A stretch of DNA of 64,000 nt from Candidatus Poribacteria bacterium (GCA_003635265.1 PYIZ01000028.1:1-64000), one strand, 5' to 3'. Positions 32,972 to 42,039 are shown, numbered from the stretch's first letter. A program made the numbers and translations. Notes: a model not told the origin generated them from the letters alone.

Positions 32972-33059
32972 ATACTAAAAAAAACGCCCTGATTCAACCG
33001 TCAAGACTCGGATTGCTCCAAGGTCAGGTGAGTTGAAATATCAGGGCGTTTTTTAGTAT
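32972..33059. terminator. Bidirectional terminator with long loop
   Basis: Arms ACGCCCTGAT (32984-32993) and ATCAGGGCGT (33040-33049) lie in longer complementary flanks (ATACTAAAAAA / TTTTTTAGTAT), with a second inner pair TTCAAC / GTTGAA. A-tracts and T-tracts give a terminator for each strand. It lies between the convergent PhyH and TonB-receptor genes. Confidence 0.8.
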
Positions 33060-33062
33060 TTC

Positions 33063-33082
33063 GTCGAGATATGAATCTCGAC
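33063..33082. repeat. GTCGAGAT hairpin repeat
   Basis: Perfect arms GTCGAGAT and ATCTCGAC with loop ATGA, 20 nt after the stop of the TonB-receptor gene. An imperfect copy with the same loop is at 57209-57228. Confidence 0.65.
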
Positions 33083-33102
33083 CTACTACACAACTTGATT
33101 GA

Positions 33103-36100
33103 TTAGAATGTTTGGGTCAAGCGCACCAGAGACAAGCGACCAATGTTTGGCGCACCAATAAATGGTTGGTACTCAGTGCCCAGCAGATTTTGGACTGTCA
33201 ACGATAGGCGGGGTCTCGTCGCGAACGGTATGTCATAACCCACGTTTATGTCAATCGTAGAATACGGCTCAACTTCACCGATGTAAACCCCCGAATTCAC
33301 AGGGAAACCAGCCACATAATTCATACGCGCCCCTGCGCCCAACCCGAGATTGGTGTTGATGTATTGGACATTTACCCCGAACTTATTCGCAGGTGCGTTC
33401 AGGGCGATGTTCCTGTCGGTGACCTCGGTCTCAAATAAGTCTTTGCTGACAAACGAGTAGGTTCCACCGATACTCAAACTCGGATTGAGGTAGTAGGTTA
33501 AGCTGCAATCAAATCCATTGAGCGAAATATCACCGTAGTTACGATAGGTCAACAGGACCGCGTTGGGATCTGATGCCTCTTCAGGTGTCACCGTCCCAAA
33601 AGGAATGAAAGCGGGACCATTGTTCTCGGTGCCAGCCACAAATAATTTTGTCAACTCATCAACAGCGGAACCGTTGCCGTTACCACCTTGAGCAGGTGCA
33701 TCAAACGCAAGCAATGCCTGATTCAGCGTAGCATTTTTGGGATCACTTAACGCCGCCGTGAAGTGCTGTCCGAGGAAGGCACTTAACGTCTCTGCATCCA
33801 AGAATACGTTCGGAGTTTCAACGACCAAGGGACCGATGAAGTCCTTAATTCTTGTGTGATAGACATCGGCGGAAAAAGCCAACTTGTTCATAAGGATCCC
33901 TTTGTAGCCGAATTCATACGTCTGTGTTATCGTCGGCTTAAGCGGGTCAACGTCATTGACATCTTCGACATCGGTAAATTCGCCTGTTTCTGGATTAATG
34001 CTACGTAGGACATTTTTCACCCCATCTACCTGCTCAGGGACGAGATTAGCGAACCCAGTAAGAATTTCTTGCTCGGTGGATGCTGCAAGTGAAGCTGCAA
34101 GACCTTGTACGACCTGCGGTGGCAGCGCTTGAAGTACTTGCGGCACTATCTGCTTAAGCTGTTCGGGTGGCAGCGCAGCAATCGCGCCCGGTTGTAGCAA
34201 CGGGGCGAATTCTGGCGGTAGTCCTTGAAGCACTTGTGGTGGAAGTGTTGCAAGCGCTTGTGTTGTCACTCCTTGAAGCGTCTCTGGAGGCAGCGTTGCA
34301 ATAACCTGAGGCAATGCCTGCGGGGTGAAGGTTTGCTGTATGGTTTGCTTCACTGCGGCTTCAAAAACCGGCTGCACGCCAGCCATGACCGCTCCTCGCC
34401 CGATGCCCCACATGAGATTGGTAGCAATCGGGTCATCAAGGGGAAGGTGTGTCTCTGCTGGCAGCTCTGCTACCGGTGAGAAGGGTGAGCGAAACAGTGG
34501 ACGTCCCGCATCTTTTTTGAAGGTGAATCCTGTGTCACTGCCGGGTCCTTGTGCCCGTATATCAATATTGGGACTGAATCCTAAGATTGGCTGAAAATTG
34601 CTGCCTAACCCGTACGCGTCCGGAACTGCTAGCCGATCGAGGAACAGGTTGGAGGTCCCGGGCGTACTGAAAGCACGGTTATAGGTAAGCCTCAAGTTAT
34701 GGTCATCGTTCGGTTGGAATGCAAGCGCGGCACGCGGTGAAAGGACTATATCGTTGAGGTGGTTGTGTTTGTCAGCCCGTCCGGCGAGGATGAGCTTTAA
34801 CTGCGAAGTAAGTTTGGTCTCCGACTGCAGATACCCACCGATCTCAGTGATGTTGTCATTGTCCTCATTACGCCCATTGATGGTGCCCTCGGTATCAGGG
34901 CGGGTCAGCAACAGGTCGAGACCGTAGGTGAAGCGTTGACGCTCTCCGAGACTGTAACCGTGTTGAATCTGCCCAACATACAGGTCGGATTTATCCACGA
35001 CCTCTATGCCATCCCGCAGGGTATAGGTATCCGCCGCATCGCTACTATTCACAAAGAATTGCGCGAAAAGGTCTTTGTAAATGAACCGCGTTTGGCCGTA
35101 CATGTAACGCCAGTTTTTACCTTGACCGGCGCCGAGTCCCGTCAGTTCTATGCCGGTGGTTTGCGTGCCGCCGAAGGCAAAAATCGCCGTCAGATCATCG
35201 TTAGGCTTATAATCCACACGAGCTTCGCCTCCCGCTCTGTATGTATCAAAGATCGGTTCACCTGGACCTTCAAGGTCCTCTTTTGACCGTCCCTCTTCCC
35301 AATCATCCCCTCGGAAACCATTGACTGAAAGTTTATAGCCGAGGGTTTCATTGACAACGCCGGCATGTCGAAACGAGCCGAGCATCACACCCCGCTCACC
35401 GCCGCCAATGCTTATGCTTGTCCCTTGCGAATTGAACGGCGAACGGGTGAGGATGTGCATAACGCCGTTGGCACTATTTGGACCGTAGAGTGCTGAACCG
35501 GGGCCTGAAACTACCTCAACCTGCTCAATATCCTCGGTTGAGGTCGGGATAAGGGTGTAGGCGTTGACACGCAGAGAGGGAATACGAGCGATCCGATTAT
35601 CAACAAGTGCCAGCAATGATCCTGAAAAAACGTTGTTGAAGCCACGAACGACAACATGTGATGCACCTAGTCCAGTATTCACAACATCCACTCCACGCAC
35701 CGATTTTAAGTGCTCGGTAACACTTGGTGCAACACGATCTTTGATTTGCGAAGCACTAACAACGGCGACCGATGCCGGGGCTTCAAGCACCTTTTCCCGG
35801 CGACGCGATGCCGAAACGGAAACTTGATCTAGTTCAATAACCTCTGAAGAGAGAGCAATCTCTACCGATGTAGTTCCGTCAGCGACAATCTCAACGTTCG
35901 CCATCATTTTATCGGCATAACCGGTGGCAGATGCCGCTATTGTGTATACACCCGCAGCCAAATCCGCAATTTCAAGCATCCCAGCTGCATCGCTAACGCC
36001 TTCGGTTGATGTACCGGCTTGGGATACAACGGTGATGGAAATCCCGTCCAACTTTTCGCCGGTTTGGGCATCTGTCACGGTGACATTCAAGGTAGCGGCT

Positions 36101-36180
36101 TGTACTGACACTGCAGCGATACCCAAAGCGGTAACTAGGACCAATAACAACACGCTGTGTTGCTTCAACTGTTTCATCAT
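33103..36180 (-). CDS. TonB-dependent outer-membrane receptor with LPP-repeat insert
   Basis: 1025 aa, longer than the usual 700-900. Signal peptide (MMKQLKQHSVLLLVLVTALGIAAVSVQA), a carboxypeptidase-regulatory-like N-domain (LNVTVTDAQTGEKLDGISITVVSQ... about 30-115), plug (SASRRREKVLEAPASVAVVSASQIKDR... VRGVDVVNTGLGASHVVVRGFNN... IEQVEVVSGPGSALYGPNSANGVMHILTR) and a 22-strand-type barrel ending LSLVRLTQTF. Residues about 617-698 hold at least five LPP units (ATLPPETLQGV, ATLPPQVLQGL, AALPPEQLKQIV), probably an extracellular loop. GGAGG before tandem ATGs (36180/36177) sets the start; a frame to 36291 is ignored. Ligand unknown; no TonB or transporter gene nearby. Confidence 0.93.
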   Translation of the reverse strand: MMKQLKQHSVLLLVLVTALGIAAVSVQAATLNVTVTDAQTGEKLDGISITVVSQAGTSTEGVSDAAGMLEIADLAAGVYTIAASATGYADKMMANVEIVADGTTSVEIALSSEVIELDQVSVSASRRREKVLEAPASVAVVSASQIKDRVAPSVTEHLKSVRGVDVVNTGLGASHVVVRGFNNVFSGSLLALVDNRIARIPSLRVNAYTLIPTSTEDIEQVEVVSGPGSALYGPNSANGVMHILTRSPFNSQGTSISIGGGERGVMLGSFRHAGVVNETLGYKLSVNGFRGDDWEEGRSKEDLEGPGEPIFDTYRAGGEARVDYKPNDDLTAIFAFGGTQTTGIELTGLGAGQGKNWRYMYGQTRFIYKDLFAQFFVNSSDAADTYTLRDGIEVVDKSDLYVGQIQHGYSLGERQRFTYGLDLLLTRPDTEGTINGRNEDNDNITEIGGYLQSETKLTSQLKLILAGRADKHNHLNDIVLSPRAALAFQPNDDHNLRLTYNRAFSTPGTSNLFLDRLAVPDAYGLGSNFQPILGFSPNIDIRAQGPGSDTGFTFKKDAGRPLFRSPFSPVAELPAETHLPLDDPIATNLMWGIGRGAVMAGVQPVFEAAVKQTIQQTFTPQALPQVIATLPPETLQGVTTQALATLPPQVLQGLPPEFAPLLQPGAIAALPPEQLKQIVPQVLQALPPQVVQGLAASLAASTEQEILTGFANLVPEQVDGVKNVLRSINPETGEFTDVEDVNDVDPLKPTITQTYEFGYKGILMNKLAFSADVYHTRIKDFIGPLVVETPNVFLDAETLSAFLGQHFTAALSDPKNATLNQALLAFDAPAQGGNGNGSAVDELTKLFVAGTENNGPAFIPFGTVTPEEASDPNAVLLTYRNYGDISLNGFDCSLTYYLNPSLSIGGTYSFVSKDLFETEVTDRNIALNAPANKFGVNVQYINTNLGLGAGARMNYVAGFPVNSGVYIGEVEPYSTIDINVGYDIPFATRPRLSLTVQNLLGTEYQPFIGAPNIGRLSLVRLTQTF

Positions 36181-36585
36181 ATTACCTCCCTGATTCGGGT
36201 AATGGTTGGTGGCTGCCTCCATAAGCGGGCAGATCGTAAACCAATGGATTAACGTCATAAATAGATAAGGACCTAATTCTCCCGTTCCCACTTACATGGC
36301 AAATCGGGTTATACACCCATACTATACACAACATACAGGTATATTGTTTATATTATACACAATATATTCGTTGTTTGCCAACATTTAGGGATATTCCTCA
36401 AGTGGAAATTCATATTTTTTTTGGAAAAACGATGTTCCTCAACTTTTCTTCATCAGTTTCGACAAAAAAAGTGCCCGATTTCAAGGCAAAAACGGTTTCT
36501 ATCGCACGCCCTCCTGATTGCTTGTCGATAGCCTACTAGCACGCAAATTGGTTATAATTCATGATACTTTCACAATCCGCGCTGT
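36181..36585. other. Leader and upstream region of the TonB receptor
   Basis: Contains a minus-strand promoter (36352-36381), a small AT-rich inverted repeat ATATTGT...ACAATAT (36341-36365) around the -10, and a transcribed leader of about 165 nt. No B12-box or other riboswitch consensus was recognised in the leader. The part 36390-36585 shows no gene. Confidence 0.5.
36352..36381 (-). promoter_or_regulatory. Predicted sigma-70 promoter for the TonB receptor
   Basis: Minus strand TTGGCA (36376-36381), an 18-bp spacer and TATAAT (36352-36357). The inverted repeat ATATTGT/ACAATAT overlaps the -10 and could be an operator. Confidence 0.55.
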
Positions 36586-37458
36586 TCAGGTGATAGTAAG
36601 CACCTCCGCCGCGACTAACGCCTCCAATCGCCAGTCGCTCAATATCTCCTCTGCGATTACCGTTGTCATAATCGCTCCCGTCTGTTTCGCAGCGAGATGC
36701 CAGCTTTCCTGATGACGGGCAAACGCATCGCGATACCGTTTTTCAGCGGCGGGGTCCAAGAAGATCTCCCGCACCGCTTCCGTCTCTGAGTCAATGAGTC
36801 GGATGTTCCCACGTTCGGTGGGATTCACGTCAGCCTCCGCCAAGATCTGCACCACAACGACCGCTGTCGCTCGCTCGGCAAATTGAGCCAACACTGTTAA
36901 TGGATCTCCGGGCAAGAGCAGATCACTGATCAGTACGCGCAATCCGAATGGCCGCCACGATGGGGGCAGTTTGACAAATGATGTTAAAAGGTCCCCATGG
37001 TACGCAAAATCGATTTCGTCCCAAATTGACGGTCGGTCTGTGCCATTGTCCACCTGCCGACAACCATCTCCCGCGACCCAAGCGTTGTGAGAATATCCGA
37101 CATTTGATGCCGCTGTAGCAAGGACTGCCGCTAATCCGAGCGTAGCTTGCGCCTTGGGGCTATCTTCGAGTGCCATGGAGCATGAACCATCAATGACGAC
37201 ATCCAGATGCGGACTGACTTCGTCCCGGTATAATTTGACGGTCAATTTATCGCTCCGTGCGAAGCCACTCCAGTCGATTCGGCGCAGGTCATCACCCGGT
37301 TGGTATTCACGGTGGTCGATAAATTCCAATGAACTTCCGGAACGTTTTCCCATTTGACTGCCGGTGATCCCGAAGGGGACATTGCGCGGTGCTGTCAAGG
37401 CGTATTGCACCCCTGCACGTTCACCATCTATGAGATATTGTCGATAAGTTTCATTCAT
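36586..37458 (-). CDS. DUF58 (vWA-like) protein of the MoxR cluster
   Basis: About 290 aa. DUF58 core: GKRSGSSLEFIDHREYQPGDDLRRIDWSGFARSDKLTVKLYRDEVSPHLDVVIDGSCSMALED, in which DGSCSM is a degenerate MIDAS (DxSxS). A vWA-like domain continues with LRVLISDLLLPGD. These proteins work with MoxR AAA ATPases in assembling or folding envelope proteins. The start MNETYRQY at 37458 is favoured; ATG 37479 is possible. It is last in the minus-strand run, 54 nt after the vWA/GATase gene, and about 13 kb from its moxR, an unusually large distance. Confidence 0.88.
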   Translation of the reverse strand: MNETYRQYLIDGERAGVQYALTAPRNVPFGITGSQMGKRSGSSLEFIDHREYQPGDDLRRIDWSGFARSDKLTVKLYRDEVSPHLDVVIDGSCSMALEDSPKAQATLGLAAVLATAASNVGYSHNAWVAGDGCRQVDNGTDRPSIWDEIDFAYHGDLLTSFVKLPPSWRPFGLRVLISDLLLPGDPLTVLAQFAERATAVVVVQILAEADVNPTERGNIRLIDSETEAVREIFLDPAAEKRYRDAFARHQESWHLAAKQTGAIMTTVIAEEILSDWRLEALVAAEVLTIT

Positions 37459-37511
37459 ACACTTTTGATGTCCTCGCATTTGCCATGAATAGCAGAAGAT
37501 CCTGATGCACT

Positions 37512-40286
37512 CTATCTTTCGCGTCTCGTCCGTCCGCTAGCGCGTTTTCGTGCCCGACTTAAAGCGTCAAGCATTCCACCTCGGTCGGAAGGCACCTCGG
37601 GTTTTTCCGGTTCCTCTGGTGTAGACAGTACTGTTTCCACCTCAGAAGGTGGCACCGTAACTTGAACCGCTGTGCGCTTCTTCCGTGGTATGCGCTGCGA
37701 CACCGCCTCTACAAATCGCCATCCATGTCTCAAGGATAGCAAGCCCGTGCGACGTTCCAAGATTTCGAGAAGGAGGAGGAGGAGTGCAACAATCAATAGC
37801 CACGGTTGGAGAGATATCAACCGAGGCTGTCGTGGCAGGTCATCCCAAATCTCCCCCAGATTAATCCGTTGTTTCCCGTCCGTCGCTTTTGCAAGTCGTT
37901 CCAGCGTCGCAGGTCCCGATTCTGTGTGAGCAGGCTTGAATTCCGGCGAATACGGTAGACAGACCGGGGGCAGCGATATATTTCCACTGCCCGGTATCTC
38001 TACTGTTGTCAGTGCCGTTTCACTACCGCGGATTGGTATATCGACAGCGAGTGTATCGGCAGATGTCCAAGACAATTTGGTTTCATCGACGGACGGCGTT
38101 TCTCCAATAACGCCACGGAGTACCTTTACAGTAGGCAGTTCTCGGAAAACCTCTCCCTCCCGTTCTGGATCAAGATGAAGTTGCACCATATTGATCCCAT
38201 CTCTGACTTTTTGCGTCAGTAACATCCCGCCGGGTAGCTTAACAGAATCACCCGCCGTCCAGCGCACAAGGCTCGTGAGAAAATTGCCAACGTCCTTCCA
38301 ACCTGCAATGGGACCTGTATGTGCTCCATCCGCTTCACCTGTATAACAGAGTACCCGCCCAATCCCTGCTTGCCACGCCGCCACAACCGGTGCTTTGTAC
38401 TCATCCACCGTTACAGCCGCAAGGTTCGCATCGGGACGGAGATAACAGAGATTGTAGCCACCGATCGGAGATGGGATCTGATAACCCCTGCCAGCCAGCG
38501 AAACCATTCCACCTGTCGTTCGCACGATGGTTGGCTCCTCAATAAATGTGCTACGCGCTACAACAAAGGTATCTTGGGCAAACAAACGTGGCAACTCTTG
38601 AGCATTTTCGGTAAAAAATATGCGTCCATTGCCGCGATAGGCGATGTCTTGCAGTAATGTGGCGTCAACATCACTAGCTGTCCCTAACCCGACGACACTG
38701 ATGGTGATGTTGGCTTTTCGGCATTGCTCAAGTAGTTCGCGGTATCGCCCGGGCTGCTCCGAATCAGCGGCGTCTGCAAAGAGAATAATATGCCGGGTAC
38801 CGGCTTGAGCTTTCGTGAGCATCCTAGCAGCGGCAGATAGTGCCTCGTAGATGAAAATCCCACCCCCCCGGGAACCGATGCGTATGATATCATTGCGGAC
38901 GTGGGATCGATTTTCGATCGGTCCGAAGTCTACAATGATGTGAGGTGAACTATCGACCGCAACGACACCAAATTCATCCATCGGCGAGAGCATATCAAAG
39001 ACCTCTGCCGTGGCGAGGTTTGCGAGGTCCATCTTCGTCCTGCCGCCGCCCACGCCCATCGACATGCTACCGGATCTGTCCATCGCCACCACGATAGCCA
39101 GTGATAACTTTCGGTGCTCTCGCCGCAGCTCCATTGAAACCGGCATAATCGGCTCAAGCGGAGAACGGAAATAGCCGCCCGGTCCGTAAGCGTGTTTGCC
39201 ACCCGTCATCATGAACCCTGCCCCGGTCTCTTTCACCCAAACAGCGATGTTCTCCATACCGTGGAGCCCAACCTTATCTGCTAGCACATTCTCGATTAGT
39301 ACCGCAGAGTATCCCGACAATTCATCAAGCGACCAACGGTATGCCGATGGGGGAGCGGTCTTTACATCTAACCCTCCCGCTTGCAACAGATGCGCTAGCC
39401 CGGAATCGGAAGCATCAGTAACGTGCAGAATCGGACGAAATCCCTCAATACCCACCAGAATCTTTGCACTGTTATTCTCTGGCACCGGATCGGTTTCAGG
39501 GCCTGCAATCCGCACGGTATATTGATGCGTTCCCGGCTGTATCGCCTTGTCCCGAAAGATGAGACGGCTCAATCCGGATGGCACTGCTCGCTTACCAGCT
39601 GCCAAGCGTTGGTTTCCACGGAACAGTTCAAATGATATTTCGCTCGGAATGGGCGCGTGTATCCACGTAGCTAGCATGAAGGATTCGCCGGGGTTGACCG
39701 TCTCTGGCGCGTCTATGTGGGAAATGGCGACATCATTGGTAGAGGTCCGCTGCATGAATCGGTAATCGAGAGGGATGCCCTGCGCTGTAGCTTGAACCGC
39801 TGCCCTCAATGGGTTTTTGCCCGTCCATCTTCCATCCGAGAGTAAAAGCACCCTACCGGGCGCATCTTGTGGGATGAGTGCCATCGCTTTCTCAATGGCA
39901 CCATTCAGGTCGGAAGCATCACCATGAACTTCGTTGACAAATCCAGTGAATTTGCCACCTTGGGGCGATTGTTCAACAGCAGTATTTCGACCAAAGGAGA
40001 CGACCGCAAGATTAGAATTGTTCCCCATGGCACCTTGGATTAAATCAATCGCCTCTTTCTGCCTCGCTTCGCTGTCAGGAGGCATTGATTGGCTTCTGTC
40101 CGCCACGACAACAATTGTGCCTGCCCGGCTCGGCAATTTGATGGCAAGCCCGCACATCGCTAGCAGGATCAGGAGCAGTATCGTTATACGCAGCCCGCCC
40201 AAGAGACGGGACGGCATTTTCCACACGCACAAGGATATAATCAAGGGAATGAGTAGGAGCAGCCAGATTGGCTGGAGGAGTGTCAT
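37512..40286 (-). CDS. Double-vWA membrane protein with GATase1-like domain
   Basis: 924 aa. Two N-terminal TM helices (residues 5-20 and 32-50), first vWA with MIDAS VADRSQSMPPDS (D63) and LLLSDGRWTG. A beta-sandwich follows (about 185-280), then a GATase1-like segment (HVTDASDSGLAHLLQAGGLDVKTAPP... YSAVLIENV... FMMTGGKHAYGPGGYFRSPL), and a second vWA VVAMDRSGSMSMG (D403) with HIILFADAADSEQ. Near the C-terminus is a last TM (LISLQPWLLIVALLLLLLEIL) before a basic cytoplasmic tail (GRTRRER). This build is known from MoxR-DUF58 clusters of Planctomycetes and relatives. It should act as a membrane-anchored scaffold bound through metal-dependent vWA contacts. Confidence 0.9.
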   Translation of the reverse strand: MTLLQPIWLLLLIPLIISLCVWKMPSRLLGGLRITILLLILLAMCGLAIKLPSRAGTIVVVADRSQSMPPDSEARQKEAIDLIQGAMGNNSNLAVVSFGRNTAVEQSPQGGKFTGFVNEVHGDASDLNGAIEKAMALIPQDAPGRVLLLSDGRWTGKNPLRAAVQATAQGIPLDYRFMQRTSTNDVAISHIDAPETVNPGESFMLATWIHAPIPSEISFELFRGNQRLAAGKRAVPSGLSRLIFRDKAIQPGTHQYTVRIAGPETDPVPENNSAKILVGIEGFRPILHVTDASDSGLAHLLQAGGLDVKTAPPSAYRWSLDELSGYSAVLIENVLADKVGLHGMENIAVWVKETGAGFMMTGGKHAYGPGGYFRSPLEPIMPVSMELRREHRKLSLAIVVAMDRSGSMSMGVGGGRTKMDLANLATAEVFDMLSPMDEFGVVAVDSSPHIIVDFGPIENRSHVRNDIIRIGSRGGGIFIYEALSAAARMLTKAQAGTRHIILFADAADSEQPGRYRELLEQCRKANITISVVGLGTASDVDATLLQDIAYRGNGRIFFTENAQELPRLFAQDTFVVARSTFIEEPTIVRTTGGMVSLAGRGYQIPSPIGGYNLCYLRPDANLAAVTVDEYKAPVVAAWQAGIGRVLCYTGEADGAHTGPIAGWKDVGNFLTSLVRWTAGDSVKLPGGMLLTQKVRDGINMVQLHLDPEREGEVFRELPTVKVLRGVIGETPSVDETKLSWTSADTLAVDIPIRGSETALTTVEIPGSGNISLPPVCLPYSPEFKPAHTESGPATLERLAKATDGKQRINLGEIWDDLPRQPRLISLQPWLLIVALLLLLLEILERRTGLLSLRHGWRFVEAVSQRIPRKKRTAVQVTVPPSEVETVLSTPEEPEKPEVPSDRGGMLDALSRARKRASGRTRRER

Positions 40287-40432
40287 TGTGGCTGAATATG
40301 GGTTGAGGTTAAGAAATAAAAAAAACCGAGTTTTTCCGGAAAAAAATCGGTTTCTCTCTGATATAAGCAGCTATAAAGCAGAAGATCACTCAGACAGTAT
40401 TTAAGAGGGGACATCAAACTAGAAACAAAGAA

Positions 40433-41419
40433 TTATGCCTCCGGTGGTGTCAGCATCGCGGCGATGTCTTCTGGTAACTGAATACCTGTTGTTCTTTCAA
40501 AATCTGCAACGCTCTTATAACTATTGCAGAAATTTGCAATGATATCTACACCCATGCTTCGCGCAGCACTCAAATCTGCTTTGGCATTATCCCAATTTCC
40601 TAAGAACAACCAAACAATACCACGACTGTTATATGCAGACACCAACCTTGTATCCAATTGTATTGCTTTGGTAAAGTCTTCGATAGCTTGGTCAGGAGAC
40701 ATTTTTTTACAGTAGGCAAGTCCTCGGTTATGATATGCAGCACCTAACTCCGGAACCAGTTGTATTGCCTTAGTAAAGTCTTCAATGGCCTCATCAATCC
40801 TATTCACACCGAAGTAAGCTACGCCTCGGTTGAGGTACACGTCGGCATCATCCGTTTTTACTAAAGCACGGGAATAATGATTAATGGCTTGCTCAAAATT
40901 TCTCTGTATTTCTTCGGGAGAGAGTGCTATACCCTGTAGGCTTTTCTCATTAATTATACGCTTAAAACCTCTAGAAAACTCATCGCGAGCGGTATTACGT
41001 ATGACTCCAAAGATACGCTGGATACTAGCGGACCAGTCCTCGTAGAGATTAACATACTGAAGATCGTGCAAGGTTTCTCCACCACCAAGGTCACGATCAG
41101 GAATATTACAGATGTTCAACTTGACGGGAATAAACCATACTCGATCAGTGGGTCGCTGACGTAGTTCCTCAATTGCGATAGTCAGTTCTTCGTTCATGTA
41201 TGTCTCATCACGCGCTGTATATTCCTTTGAAAAGCAGGCAATGAAAAAAGCTCCTTGGCGAATTGCCCGCCGAATTGCTTGCTTCCAACGAGATCCAGGA
41301 TCAATATCATCGCGGTCTCGCCAGACTCGGATGCTGTGTGATTTGAATTCTTGGCAGAGCCGGTCAATTATTTCTGTATTTTCACTAACATAGGAGATAA
41401 AAACTCCATTCACTTTCAT
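40433..41419 (-). CDS. TIR-domain protein with TPR repeats
   Basis: 328 aa. N-terminal TIR-like domain (about 1-135): VFISYVSENTEIIDRLCQEFKSHSIRVWRDRDDIDPGSRWKQAIRRAIRQGAFFIACFSKEY, then YMNEELTIAIEEL, whose Glu (E77/E78) is the position of the NADase catalytic acid. Residues about 175-285 carry three TPR units (ADVYLNRGVAYFGVNRIDEAIEDFTKAIQL, GAAYHNRGLAYCKKMSPDQAIEDFTKAIQLD, SAYNSRGIVWLFLGNWDNAKADLSAA). AAGGAGG precedes; the GTG at 41413 has better spacing than ATG 41419. Own promoter overlaps the end of mazF. TIR-TPR proteins may be immune NADases or simple scaffolds; no partner gene is adjacent. Confidence 0.88.
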   Translation of the reverse strand: MKVNGVFISYVSENTEIIDRLCQEFKSHSIRVWRDRDDIDPGSRWKQAIRRAIRQGAFFIACFSKEYTARDETYMNEELTIAIEELRQRPTDRVWFIPVKLNICNIPDRDLGGGETLHDLQYVNLYEDWSASIQRIFGVIRNTARDEFSRGFKRIINEKSLQGIALSPEEIQRNFEQAINHYSRALVKTDDADVYLNRGVAYFGVNRIDEAIEDFTKAIQLVPELGAAYHNRGLAYCKKMSPDQAIEDFTKAIQLDTRLVSAYNSRGIVWLFLGNWDNAKADLSAARSMGVDIIANFCNSYKSVADFERTTGIQLPEDIAAMLTPPEA

Positions 41420-41439
41420 CGCCTCCTTAATTCTATGTT

Positions 41440-41467
41440 ATTATCAAGTTCCATTTTCCTTTGTCAA
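41440..41467 (-). promoter_or_regulatory. Promoter for the TIR-TPR gene inside mazF end
   Basis: Minus strand TTGACA (41462-41467), a 16-bp spacer and GATAAT (41440-41445). The -35 lies in the last codons of mazF, so the TIR gene can be expressed apart from the toxin. Confidence 0.55.
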
Positions 41468-41803
41468 AAGTGTTTCGACTCGCTGTAAGATCGCGGTTAC
41501 CGTTTCTTGGGGCAAAGGACATATCAAATCTGCATTTCTCGCTCGCCAATCCATACTTTTGACCTGATCTGCCAGAATAACGCCTGTTACATCTAGCCCT
41601 GCAGGAACAGTAACTTCAAAGGGATATCCCTTGACTTGATTGGTGACTGGACAGAGAATCGCCAAACCGGTTTTGCCGTTATAAGCACCCGGCGAGAGCA
41701 CAACGGCCGGTCGATGTCCGGCTTGCTCATGTCCCGCTTGCGGATTAAAATTAATCCATATCGCATCACCACGCTGTGGAACATACTCAATCGAGTTCAT
41801 CAT
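41444..41803 (-). CDS. mazF: MazF/PemK-type endoribonuclease toxin
   Basis: 119 aa. PemK/MazF beta-barrel: YVPQRGDAIWINFNPQAGHEQAGHRPAVVLSPGAYNGKTGLAILCPVTNQVKGYPFEVTVP, VTGVILADQVKSMDWRARNA. The R in GHRPAVVLS and the T in CPVTNQ occupy the catalytic positions. It cleaves single-stranded mRNA at short motifs when released from its antitoxin. The start overlaps the mazE stop by 4 nt (ATGA). Complete and apparently functional. Confidence 0.95.
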   Translation of the reverse strand: MMNSIEYVPQRGDAIWINFNPQAGHEQAGHRPAVVLSPGAYNGKTGLAILCPVTNQVKGYPFEVTVPAGLDVTGVILADQVKSMDWRARNADLICPLPQETVTAILQRVETLLTKENGT

Positions 41804-42039
41804 ACTTCACCACCGACTGCAGGTCCAGTATCCACTTCATCATGTAAGTTGTGCTCAGTGACCTGGGCTAAAAGGTCATCTAATTTCAAACCGGACGATT
41901 TCACAGGTGTAATGATCAACTCCGTACCGCGGAGCGATAATTCGACTGGTGAATTGGGTTCAAGTCCAATCTGGTTAGCAAACGGCTTGGGAATACGCAG
42001 GGCTAAACTATTGCCCCATTTTTGCACACGGGTTTCCAT
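41800..42039 (-). CDS. mazE: MazE-type antitoxin (AbrB fold)
   Basis: 79 aa. Swapped-hairpin AbrB DNA-binding N-terminus (METRVQKWGNSLALRIPKPFANQIGLEPNSPVELSLRGTELIITP) and an acidic flexible C-terminal tail (LDDLLAQVTEHNLHDEVDTGP) that would fill the MazF active groove. Start at 42039, with AGGAGG 7 nt upstream. Preceded by a consensus promoter with repeated ATTGTAT words that could be its own operator. Confidence 0.95.
   Translation of the reverse strand: METRVQKWGNSLALRIPKPFANQIGLEPNSPVELSLRGTELIITPVKSSGLKLDDLLAQVTEHNLHDEVDTGPAVGGEV

Noticed and set aside
36181-36350. Cobalamin or other riboswitch in the long TonB-receptor leader.
   Set aside because: I looked for a B12-box-like core and for other aptamer consensus and found no convincing match; an Rfam scan would settle it.
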